Source: a virus. Taken from it: DNA of 22,384 bases. The translations under genes and the position numbers were made by a program. The stretch is from the IMG/VR virus record IMGVR_UViG_3300004448_000480, positions 1 to 22,384 of that record; one strand, written 5' to 3'. Positions 15,008 through 22,293 of the stretch are shown here, one piece after another; position 1 is the stretch's first letter, and each line of letters begins with the position of its first letter. The notes under the pieces are model-generated. The model did not search any database and was not told the DNA's origin. It saw nothing but the letters and a program-made list of their open reading frames with translations.

Positions 15008-16876
15008 CTACTTATGATTGAGTGGTATAAATAGGTTCGTTTGCCAGTTTCGACGGCGGCCAAAGAATAGCCAATCCATATGTTCGTCTGCTGTTTTTGG
15101 GAAATCATTGTAGCGATCTTTAACTGTTACCGCTAAACAGTCAAGTATGTTTGATTCTAATTCAATGTGTTTAGGTTCATGCATGTAGTGGCCAAATTGT
15201 TTAGGCATAACGTTTGCTAACTTATCATAATCTCGTAATACTTCAGATGGTACTGTAGCATACAGCTCAGCAAATTGTAGAACTAGATCAACCATAGTAG
15301 GTATATAGTTGTTTGACTGCACAATAGGCATAAAACTGTTAATACCTTTCCATCCACCTTTAATAGTGTAGCCGCCAATTGTGTACAAATTGTATCCTGT
15401 TTCTTTCCACAGCATGTATGCTTCTTTATGTTGTTCAAACCATGTGTTAACAACTGGATCTGATTGTACAAATCTCATTAGGTCAGAATAAAACCTGCTG
15501 TATTTTATATCATAGTACCTGTATAAGTAGTCTGCAATGAGTGTGCTTATCCCGTAACTGTGCATTCCTACTACAAACCAAGAATACTTACTTAGGTCGT
15601 ACATTTCTTTTTCTGTTAATGTGCTAGAACTACTAATGATGTTAATTGATTCTGCTGTTCCGTTGTTTATCTCTTGCTGTACATCGCTAGTAGTTTCATA
15701 AAAATAGTCATATGCTCTAAATGTTTCTATTCCATATGTTTCTTTGTCTTCTACATTCATAGGAGCATTTTCGATCAATTGCAAATAAAAGATATCCATA
15801 TTGATAACATTGTTTTCAAACATTGTGTCAATAACAGCCATCCATGAATTGTATGTTTCGCCTGGCATGCCCATAATGAGTTCTGTCATAATTGGCAAAT
15901 TATATTCTTTTGCTTTTTGTGTAACTAATGCAACACTGTTAATCTTCATGTTATCACGTTTAACATTTTTTAATACTTCAGGTGTTGTTGATTGGAAACT
16001 TGCTGCTGGTGCGTTTTGAATATTAGCATCTAATAACTTTCTACCAATCTGATAAACTGCATCTATATTGTTTTTTGCGTAACTAGCACTAAGAACTGTT
16101 GGGTTGCCTGTTCTTTTATTTGCTTCTATCATGAAGTCTGCTATTTCTAAATCTCGTTTGAACGCACCAAAGTTACTTGCAGTAAAACTAAAATAATGCA
16201 TCTTGTTATCAGCACACCAATTAATCTCATCATGTATTCGTTGCATATGAAACTTATGCATTTTACTTGCTGTTGCACTACCCCAGTCACAGTAAGTACA
16301 CTTGAATGGACAACCTCTGTCCGTTTCTATTGTAGGCACCCATTCTATATCAGGGTTTGCTTCTATTAAACTATCAAATACTCCTGTTAAATACGGACTC
16401 GGTAAGTTGTCTAGTTCTTTTATTCTTTCGAACTGTAATGTTTTAGGCAAGTCCTCGTCTGCAATAATATTTCGCATAACTGCAAGTGCCGCTTGTTCCC
16501 CTTCGTTAATTGCTATAGAGTCTATGTATGGATGATCGTTAAAAAAGTTTTTATCTCGCCATGGTATTTCAGGGCCGCCGGCTACAATGATAATATCTGG
16601 ATTAAGTTTTTTGAGAGTTTTTAATAATTTGTAGCAGTAATTAATATTCCACATATACATACTGCAAAACACTACGTCACATTCAATGAGTTGCTCAACT
16701 GCATCACCTATTAACGGTCTTTGAAATATCCAACTGTGTATTTTAAAGTTATCTTGTATATCCTTATATTGATATACATAACTCCATAGACAGCCTAACG
16801 TATAAGGCAAGTACCAACTGTTTAAATGTTTTGGACCTGTCAGAAAATTTGGCTGTACTAATCCTACGGTTTTCAT
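15008..16876 (-). CDS. Radical SAM protein with B12-binding-like N-terminal domain
   Basis: A 622-aa enzyme. The N-terminal part (about 1-140) has the Rossmann-like layout of B12-binding domains seen in this superfamily, with VAGGPEIP (98-105) and NEGEQA (124-129). The cobalamin-ligating DxHxxG motif is not visible. The radical SAM core carries the cluster motif CPFKCTYC (C189, C193, C196) followed by DWGSA. About 250 C-terminal residues, rich in Tyr and Trp, are unassigned. Such enzymes carry out methylations, cyclisations or other radical steps, often on lipids, sugars or cofactors; the substrate is unknown. The ATG overlaps the epimerase stop as ATGA, so the two genes are translated together and may act on one pathway, perhaps surface polysaccharide. 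Confidence 0.88.
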   Translation of the reverse strand: MKTVGLVQPNFLTGPKHLNSWYLPYTLGCLWSYVYQYKDIQDNFKIHSWIFQRPLIGDAVEQLIECDVVFCSMYMWNINYCYKLLKTLKKLNPDIIIVAGGPEIPWRDKNFFNDHPYIDSIAINEGEQAALAVMRNIIADEDLPKTLQFERIKELDNLPSPYLTGVFDSLIEANPDIEWVPTIETDRGCPFKCTYCDWGSATASKMHKFHMQRIHDEINWCADNKMHYFSFTASNFGAFKRDLEIADFMIEANKRTGNPTVLSASYAKNNIDAVYQIGRKLLDANIQNAPAASFQSTTPEVLKNVKRDNMKINSVALVTQKAKEYNLPIMTELIMGMPGETYNSWMAVIDTMFENNVINMDIFYLQLIENAPMNVEDKETYGIETFRAYDYFYETTSDVQQEINNGTAESINIISSSSTLTEKEMYDLSKYSWFVVGMHSYGISTLIADYLYRYYDIKYSRFYSDLMRFVQSDPVVNTWFEQHKEAYMLWKETGYNLYTIGGYTIKGGWKGINSFMPIVQSNNYIPTMVDLVLQFAELYATVPSEVLRDYDKLANVMPKQFGHYMHEPKHIELESNILDCLAVTVKDRYNDFPKTADEHMDWLFFGRRRNWQTNLFIPLNHK

Positions 16877-17787
16877 TGCTTAATTTTTTTATACCAATAC
16901 TCTACAGTTTGTTGTATACCTGCATCTAGTGTCCAGTCCGGCTTCCATCCGAGCATTTTTGTTAGTTTACGATGACTACTATTCAGTAAATAAATCTCAC
17001 CTGGGCGTTCTGGTTTCTGATCCCATAAGATATTACCGTCCCATCCTAAGTGATATGCAATCAACTGTGCATAGTCTTTAATTTTAATTGCGTTATCTGG
17101 TCCTAAACAAAATATTTCGCCAGCTGCTTTATCAGGATTTTCTATGATGGTTCTCCATGCACTAAGTAAATCTTCAATATATATAAAATTTCTATAAGGT
17201 TCTGCATAGCCTAATGATATTTGATGTGGGTTTTTAATCATTTGAGTAATAATTTGCTCTGTTACAAAAAAATCATTGTCTTTTCTGCCGTAACAATTTG
17301 TTTGTCTAATAGCAGTAAAAGGCAATCCGTAACTTCTATGTGCATACTCTAAGTATTTTTCACATGCATACTTAGCAACGGCATATGGTGCATTAGGATT
17401 AGGCTGAGTGTCTTCGTCAAATGCTATAACATAGTTCTCTTTACCGTCTCTAATTAGATCACTAATTGGTTGCCAGCCGTATACTTCCATTGTACTAGCA
17501 AAAACAAAATTCTTTAAGTGTTTTAAGTCTCTACAACTTTCGATTAAGTTTACAGTTCCCACATAGTTAATTTCACTAAATGTTATTTGCTCATAAAAAC
17601 TTTGTTCTACTTCTGTTCTTGCGGCTAAATGTACAACAATCTCAGGATCAAAATCTTTTATTTGTTTAGATACTTCCTCGTGGTCTCTTAAATCAGCATC
17701 TAGCAAACAGATATCGTGTCGTAATGATAATTCCGGGACCATATGTTGTCCAATAAAGCCATCGCCGCCTGTAATAAAAATTCTCAT
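16873..17787 (-). CDS. NAD-dependent sugar-nucleotide epimerase/dehydratase
   Basis: Extended short-chain dehydrogenase. Visible are the NAD-binding GGDGFIG (G7, G10, G13), D30 at the end of the second strand, HLAA (53-56), the catalytic S98/T99 in FASTMEVYG and the Y135xxxK139 pair (YAVAK). Later family segments are RQTNCYG, RNFIYIEDL and LGWKPDWTL. Length (304 aa) is typical. It would act on a nucleotide-activated sugar; the exact sugar cannot be told. It opens the minus-strand block from a late motif at 17815-17822 with AAGGA before ATG. It is coupled by ATGA to the radical SAM gene. A likely role is altering host surface sugars or modifying a phage component. Confidence 0.92.
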   Translation of the reverse strand: MRIFITGGDGFIGQHMVPELSLRHDICLLDADLRDHEEVSKQIKDFDPEIVVHLAARTEVEQSFYEQITFSEINYVGTVNLIESCRDLKHLKNFVFASTMEVYGWQPISDLIRDGKENYVIAFDEDTQPNPNAPYAVAKYACEKYLEYAHRSYGLPFTAIRQTNCYGRKDNDFFVTEQIITQMIKNPHQISLGYAEPYRNFIYIEDLLSAWRTIIENPDKAAGEIFCLGPDNAIKIKDYAQLIAYHLGWDGNILWDQKPERPGEIYLLNSSHRKLTKMLGWKPDWTLDAGIQQTVEYWYKKIKQ

Positions 17788-17814
17788 TGCTTTGTCCTTG
17801 CGTGTAAGTGTAAG

Positions 17815-17822
17815 TATTTATC
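17815..17822 (-). promoter_or_regulatory. Late promoter motif GATAAATA for the epimerase operon
   Basis: Followed by CTTAC and a predicted +1 A at 17809, giving a 22-nt leader with AAGGA. It faces away from the plus-strand motif at 17842-17849, only 19 nt apart. Confidence 0.7.
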
Positions 17823-17841
17823 TGTCGGCGTTTTGAATCTT

Positions 17842-17849
17842 GATAAATA
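17842..17849 (+). promoter_or_regulatory. Late promoter motif GATAAATA, 5 nt before ATG
   Basis: The string GATAAATAGTGTTATG joins the motif to the start of the gp14-like gene. There is no Shine-Dalgarno, and the predicted +1 is the A of ATG at 17855. It forms the rightward half of a divergent late promoter. Confidence 0.7.
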
Positions 17850-17854
17850 GTGTT

Positions 17855-18916
17855 ATGCCAAAGTTATCGTTATGGAATCCCACAAAGACAAACGATTTTG
17901 ATTTTATTGATCGAATCGTTGGTGAGCACCTCCACGCTGGGGGTACTGGTGTGCATTTGCACAAATATTTAGGTACTCAGGCTATTGCGGACACAAATGA
18001 CCCTACTAGACCTGGAACTGACGGAAACAATAGCGAAGTTTTTATACAAGACTTATTGTTCCTGGAAAATAGAGATAGACGTTACGATAAGAACGTATAC
18101 GAACTGCGTGGGCAATACAACATTGGCGACAACGATGGTTTTGATCTTACACAGTTTGGTATGTTTTTAGCAAACGATACACTGTTTATGAATTTTCATA
18201 TCGAAAGCATGGTTGAAGCAGTAGGCAGAAAATTAATGGCAGGTGATGTAATAGAATTACCTCATTTACGAGATGATTTATTACTAGGCAGTGATGAGGC
18301 AATAAACAGATTTTATGTTGTTACCGATGCTAGTAGACCTGCAGAAGGATTTGACCCACGTTGGTGGCCACATTTATGGAGAGTTAAGTTAGGTCCTATT
18401 ACAGATTCACAAGAGTACAGAGATATTCTTGGCACTGGCGAAGAAGAGGGAGATCTTCGTAACCTCATTAGTACATATGCAGACGAAATTGCAATCAGTG
18501 AGGCTATATCAGAAGCAGCCGAATCAGATGTGCCGTTTGATTCTAAACTTAATAATACAGCACATTTATATGTAGACGAAGAGGCAAAAGGCAAGCCTAG
18601 AATTGATTTTGCTGGGCAAGACGGCTCTGCACCAAACGGTGCTACTATTGTAGGCAGTGGGGTATCATTCCCAACTACCGGCACTAATGACGGCGATTAC
18701 TTTTTGCGTACAGACTTTGTGCCTAACAGATTATTTGAAAAGCAAGGAACACGATGGAAGTTTGTTAAGTCAAATACTAAAGGTGCATGGACTGCTGCAA
18801 ATAAAATACTTGCAGGATTCATTAATAACGAGAATCTTGTTACTAACACAGATGGGCAAATTACTGGAGAGAAAGTCAATCTTAGCCAAGTAGTTAAACC
18901 CAAAACAGATAACTAA
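17855..18916 (+). CDS. 14: gp14-like neck protein
   Basis: Structural protein of the head-tail neck, by resemblance of order and spacing to gp14 of T4-like phages. Segments GTGVHLHKYLG (30-40), FDLTQFGMFLANDTLFMNF (96-114), RKLMAGDVIELP (125-136) and FYVVTDASRPAEGFDP (153-168) correspond to the IYIPR, FGM, EGDLIYFP and DPFYQLG regions of gp14. At 353 aa it is longer than T4 gp14 (256 aa). The extra C-terminal part holds a GDYFLRTDF...RW repeat (280-301) like those in gp18. I start it at ATG 17855, because the upstream in-frame TTG (17840) would overlap the late motif. First gene of the plus-strand operon. Confidence 0.65.
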   Translation: MPKLSLWNPTKTNDFDFIDRIVGEHLHAGGTGVHLHKYLGTQAIADTNDPTRPGTDGNNSEVFIQDLLFLENRDRRYDKNVYELRGQYNIGDNDGFDLTQFGMFLANDTLFMNFHIESMVEAVGRKLMAGDVIELPHLRDDLLLGSDEAINRFYVVTDASRPAEGFDPRWWPHLWRVKLGPITDSQEYRDILGTGEEEGDLRNLISTYADEIAISEAISEAAESDVPFDSKLNNTAHLYVDEEAKGKPRIDFAGQDGSAPNGATIVGSGVSFPTTGTNDGDYFLRTDFVPNRLFEKQGTRWKFVKSNTKGAWTAANKILAGFINNENLVTNTDGQITGEKVNLSQVVKPKTDN

Positions 18917-18934
18917 TATTTAAAGGAAAGAACA

Positions 18935-19405
18935 ATGTTTTTTGGAAAAGATACAAAACTAGATCGCGAAGCGGTTTTTGAACAATTAAAAATAGACGAA
19001 GGAGTAGTAAATGAAATTTATAAAGATCATTTGGGCTACCCAACTTTCGGAGTTGGCCACCTGGTCCTCGAATCTGATCCAGAGTTTGGACAACCAGTGG
19101 GAACACCAGTATCAGAAGAACGAACAAAAGAGTGTTTCGAGAAAGACCTTGATACAGCAATATCTGAATGCGAATTACTATACGAAGACGGATTCTTCGG
19201 AGACTTGCCAGACGAAGTCCAGCAAATCTTAGTTAATATGATGTTTAACATGGGCAGGACTAGACTAAGCAAGTTTAAAAAGATGCATGCCGCTATTATA
19301 GAAAGCGATTGGAAAACAGCCGCAGTAGAAGGTAGAGACAGCAGATGGCATCAACAAGTAACTAGCCGTGCTGAAAGATTAATGAAACGACTGGAAGAAG
19401 TCTAA
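18935..19405 (+). CDS. T4-type lysozyme (glycoside hydrolase family 24)
   Basis: Muramidase that cleaves the MurNAc-GlcNAc bond of peptidoglycan. The catalytic triad is present at T4 spacing: E22 in IDEG, D31 in YKDHLGYPT and T37, followed by FGVGH. Further matches are the MMFNMG segment and the RAERLMKRLEEV end. At 156 aa it equals a full T4 endolysin (164 aa) with no tail-spike or hub fusion. No signal peptide is seen, so release would need a holin, none of which is recognised here. AAAGGAAAG precedes ATG. Lying between neck and tail-completion genes, it could be the lysis enzyme or a virion-borne lysozyme; gene content alone does not decide. Confidence 0.95.
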   Translation: MFFGKDTKLDREAVFEQLKIDEGVVNEIYKDHLGYPTFGVGHLVLESDPEFGQPVGTPVSEERTKECFEKDLDTAISECELLYEDGFFGDLPDEVQQILVNMMFNMGRTRLSKFKKMHAAIIESDWKTAAVEGRDSRWHQQVTSRAERLMKRLEEV

Positions 19406-19411
19406 GGTATT

Positions 19412-19855
19412 ATGGAAGAGATGAGAGACCTAAACGAACAACGAGTTTGTGAATTATTAAATGACATAGTTGAGCTAGAGATGGCTGGTGTTGTTAGATA
19501 TGCACATAGCTCATTAATGATTACAGGTCCGTATAGAATACCTATTGTAACATTCTTACAAGAACAAGCAAATGAAAGTTTGCAACATGCACTACAAGCA
19601 GGTGAATTTATTACAGGCTTTGAAGGACACCCAAGTCAAAAGATTTCAAAGATAGAAGAAAATCACGATCATAGTATATTGCAAATACTTACAGAAAGTT
19701 TAGAACACGAATTGAATGCTGTCAGCAAGTACAAGGAACTATTAAATGAAGTTGCTGATGCAAGTATTATGCTAGAAGAATATGCTAGAGGACAAATTGG
19801 CATGGAAGAACAACATGCATTAGAGATTAAGAAGATGCTCAAGGACTTTGGGTAA
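19412..19855 (+). CDS. Bacterioferritin-like (ferritin-superfamily) protein
   Basis: A 147-aa four-helix-bundle protein, aligning without large gaps to bacterioferritin. Likely di-iron ligands are E23 (EMAGVVRY), E55/H59 (ESLQHA), E100 (EHELNAV) and E132/H135 (EEQH). E55 and H59 are four apart rather than the three of classical bacterioferritin, as in a bacterial subfamily I recall with a DESLLHA-type motif. The stretch FEGHP (70-74) lies where bacterioferritin has LEGLP. No haem Met at the usual place is certain. It could oxidise and store iron or guard DNA from peroxide. It starts 6 nt after the lysozyme stop (TAAGG acts as Shine-Dalgarno) and ends 15 nt before gp15, inside a late structural operon. 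Confidence 0.88.
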   Translation: MEEMRDLNEQRVCELLNDIVELEMAGVVRYAHSSLMITGPYRIPIVTFLQEQANESLQHALQAGEFITGFEGHPSQKISKIEENHDHSILQILTESLEHELNAVSKYKELLNEVADASIMLEEYARGQIGMEEQHALEIKKMLKDFG

Positions 19856-19870
19856 CAAAGGTAATATATA

Positions 19871-21220
19871 ATGGCAAAGAAAAATTTAGATTACTGGTAC
19901 GACGGACAAGTAAAAAGATACTTGCAACAACTTATCAGAATCTTTTCACATTTTCAGGTAGCAGAAAATACATCTAATGGTGTAAACTATAACACTGTGC
20001 CTTGTCGTTATGCAGATCAAAGTAGAATGGTTGCACAAATATTGCGTAACAATTCAGAGAATGCAATTAGCAGTGCTCCTTTTATAGCATGTAGTATTCA
20101 AAGTTTACAAGTTGCTAGAGATCGAATACACGATCCAAACTTTGTTAGCACTTCACAAGTTGCAGAAAGAGAATTCAATACAGCCACTGGGCAATATGAA
20201 CCTACACAAGGAAATTTATATACTGTACAGCGATACATGCCGGTACCGTACAACTTAACTTTACAAGTAGATATATGGACTACTAATACAGATACTAAAT
20301 TACAGATAATGGAACAATTAATGATATTGTTTAATCCTACTATCCAGTTACAGTCAAATGATAACCCATTAGATTGGAGTAATGTATTTGAAGTTGAATT
20401 AACAGATGTAGCATGGAGTAGCAGAAGTGTACCGCAAGGTGTAGATGAAACAATAGATATTGCAACTATGAGTTTTGCTGTTCCTATTTGGATTAATCCT
20501 CCTGCTAAAGTTAAAAAGCAAGCCATTATACAACAAATTATTACAGACATTCACGAAACAAACAATATAGAGGACTTAGGATTTGATACAGATCTCGCAG
20601 ACTTCTTTAAACAAGTACCTGATACAGCAGAAATTGTTACTACACCCGGTGATTACAAATTACAAATTGACGGTGCTAGTGCTGTATTACTAGACAGTGC
20701 ATATAATGGTGTTGTCTGGGCAGACTTAATTGAGATGCAGGGAGAGATAACTGCTACTAGTAAACTTAAATTAAATCTTACTAACGACAGTGATAACGAT
20801 TTAGATGCTGTTATAGGAAGTGTAGCCTTAAACACGTTAGATCCTACAAAACTTATATTTAACATTGATCCAGAAACATTACCTGCAGACACACTGAGTA
20901 ATGTAGATAAAATATTAGACCCTAGGGCATCATATCCAGGGGATGGAAATTTAATTGCGGAAGCAACAGGACAGCGATATTTAATTACAGAAGACATTAC
21001 TAAAACAGGATATCCTAATTGGGATATTGATGCTAGTGAAAATGATATTATAGAATACGATGGCACTAAATGGCTCGTGGTATTCGATGCCAGCACAATA
21101 GATGCTTTGCATTACACAACAAACACATATACATCGAAGCAATACAAATGGTACAATAGTTCGTGGGTTAGCAGTCACGAAGGTGTTTACAACACAGGAT
21201 TTTGGCGTTTGTTGCTTTAA
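19871..21220 (+). CDS. 15: gp15 tail completion / sheath stabiliser protein, extended
   Basis: Caps the finished tail and binds the neck. Residues 1 to about 235 follow T4 gp15: YWYDGQVKRYLQQLIRIFSH (8-27), VPCRYADQSRM (43-53), YMPVPYNLTLQVDIWTTNT (122-140), QIMEQLMILFNPTIQ (145-159) and IWINPP (206-211). T4 gp15 has 272 aa; this protein has 449. The added C-terminal 200 residues include NDIIEYDGTKWLVVFDAS (391-408) and a YKWYNSSW to FWRLL end (425-448), modules of the same Trp-ended kind found in gp18 and the gp14-like protein. AAAGG lies 8 nt before ATG. Confidence 0.9.
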   Translation: MAKKNLDYWYDGQVKRYLQQLIRIFSHFQVAENTSNGVNYNTVPCRYADQSRMVAQILRNNSENAISSAPFIACSIQSLQVARDRIHDPNFVSTSQVAEREFNTATGQYEPTQGNLYTVQRYMPVPYNLTLQVDIWTTNTDTKLQIMEQLMILFNPTIQLQSNDNPLDWSNVFEVELTDVAWSSRSVPQGVDETIDIATMSFAVPIWINPPAKVKKQAIIQQIITDIHETNNIEDLGFDTDLADFFKQVPDTAEIVTTPGDYKLQIDGASAVLLDSAYNGVVWADLIEMQGEITATSKLKLNLTNDSDNDLDAVIGSVALNTLDPTKLIFNIDPETLPADTLSNVDKILDPRASYPGDGNLIAEATGQRYLITEDITKTGYPNWDIDASENDIIEYDGTKWLVVFDASTIDALHYTTNTYTSKQYKWYNSSWVSSHEGVYNTGFWRLLL

Positions 21221-21225
21221 GAGGA
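21221..21225 (+). promoter_or_regulatory. Shine-Dalgarno that fixes the Nudix start
   Basis: GAGGA right after the gp15 stop codon lies 6 nt before ATG at 21232. An in-frame TTG at 21202 lies inside gp15 and has no such site, so the ATG is preferred. Confidence 0.8.
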
Positions 21226-21231
21226 AAGCAA

Positions 21232-21657
21232 ATGACTACAGCAGCAGGAGTTTTATTTCTTGCTAAAGACACAGGGAGATGTCTTTTTCAATTAAGAAAA
21301 GCAGACAAGCGATTTAAAAATACATGGGGTTTCTGGGGAGGCACTATGCATAAAGCGGAAACACCGTATACTTGTATTCAACGAGAACTAAAAGAAGAAA
21401 TTGGGTTCGTTCCAGAACTACAAAAGTTAAATCCTATAGATGTATTCCAAAGCAAAGATAAAAAGTTCTTTTACTATAGTTTTATATATGTAGTAGAGGA
21501 AGAATTTTCACCAATACTAAATGACGAAAGTGCAGGGTACTGCTGGGTAGACATTGACTGGTGGCCTACTCCGTTGCACACTGGTGCAAAAGTTACTCTT
21601 GTTAACAATAAAGGTGCAGAGAAAATACATACTATACTAGAAGTAAACTCCGGATAA
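21232..21657 (+). CDS. Nudix hydrolase
   Basis: Hydrolyses a nucleoside diphosphate linked to another moiety, with Mg2+. The Nudix box is perfect: G37, five residues, E43, seven residues, then RELKEEIGF (51-59). The 141-aa length is that of a single-domain enzyme. The preceding segment LFQLRKADKRFKNTWGFWGG fits the usual substrate-side strand, and the Trp-rich C-terminus (CWVDIDWWPTPL, 104-115) is the variable specificity region. Possible substrates include oxidised nucleotides, NDP-sugars, NADH and RNA 5' ends; none can be chosen. It follows gp15 by 11 nt on the plus-strand operon. Confidence 0.93.
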   Translation: MTTAAGVLFLAKDTGRCLFQLRKADKRFKNTWGFWGGTMHKAETPYTCIQRELKEEIGFVPELQKLNPIDVFQSKDKKFFYYSFIYVVEEEFSPILNDESAGYCWVDIDWWPTPLHTGAKVTLVNNKGAEKIHTILEVNSG

Positions 21658-21660
21658 ATA
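21653..21660 (+). promoter_or_regulatory. Late promoter motif GATAAATA, 6 nt before ATG
   Basis: Overlaps the Nudix stop codon and is followed by TACACT and ATG of the 208-aa gene. The predicted +1 is 1 nt before, or at, the A of ATG. No Shine-Dalgarno is present. Confidence 0.6.
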
Positions 21661-21666
21661 TACACT

Positions 21667-22293
21667 ATGAAAGGCGAAGTAATAGACTTCGAAGTTCTAC
21701 GAATACAAAGCGAACTAGAAAATTATAGTCGTACAGAGACATTACCGCACTTGTTGTTGAACGGGGCATACAATTTAGATGATATATTTGATGCCTACTA
21801 CGATAAACTAACACCCAAACACAAACTAATTGCAGATCATTTAAAGAGTAACTATGATACTACTTTAACTCACTGTATAACAAGTTTGCGTATTGCGTTG
21901 AAAAAAGAGTATGTGGCTGTGATGAATGATTTGTCTTCGGAGCATGAAGCGTTTATATTTGAACATGTTAGGAAAAAATATAGACCGGGAATGAATCCGT
22001 TAAGAGCATTGTATTACGAGATACGAGAAGTAAAAAGAACTTTTAGTAGTGAAAACGACTACCATATCTGGCTGGTTGAATTAATTACTGACAAAGGCTT
22101 TAGAAATATTCTCGAAGATGCCCTAACAAAAGACATAAAGAGATTAGAAAAAATTATTGCTAGATACTATTTGCCAATAGTTAAAAACTCTACCGATATA
22201 CCGCTCGAGCTATTTCATGCTAAACAAACTATTAGCGACTTCCGACATTATGCAACTGTGTTTAGAGATATAGACGGTTCAATGTTTGAGTAA
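21667..22293 (+). CDS. Unknown late protein (208 aa)
   Basis: Not recognised. It is soluble and mostly helical by composition, with many charged residues and no membrane segment. Possible helices are at about 35-60, 65-90 and 135-170; the last is basic (LTKDIKRLEKIIARYYL). It is the last plus-strand gene of the operon and probably has its own leaderless late transcript. Its stop codon (22291-22293) abuts the stop of the opposing gene at 22294 with no gap. Confidence 0.75.
   Translation: MKGEVIDFEVLRIQSELENYSRTETLPHLLLNGAYNLDDIFDAYYDKLTPKHKLIADHLKSNYDTTLTHCITSLRIALKKEYVAVMNDLSSEHEAFIFEHVRKKYRPGMNPLRALYYEIREVKRTFSSENDYHIWLVELITDKGFRNILEDALTKDIKRLEKIIARYYLPIVKNSTDIPLELFHAKQTISDFRHYATVFRDIDGSMFE

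Noticed and set aside
15026-15033. Exact T4-type late promoter TATAAATA on the plus strand
   Set aside because: It lies inside the 3' end of the minus-strand radical SAM gene, has T rather than the G seen in all other motifs, and no plus-strand gene follows. It is probably chance in AT-rich DNA, or at most an antisense start.
17840-17854. TTG start five codons before the gp14-like ATG
   Set aside because: It would make the late promoter motif part of the coding sequence, and ATG at 17855 matches the motif-to-ATG spacing of the other genes.
20098-21096. Two minus-strand open frames of about 150 codons opposite gp15
   Set aside because: They are antisense to a confidently assigned gp15, with no promoter or ribosome site.
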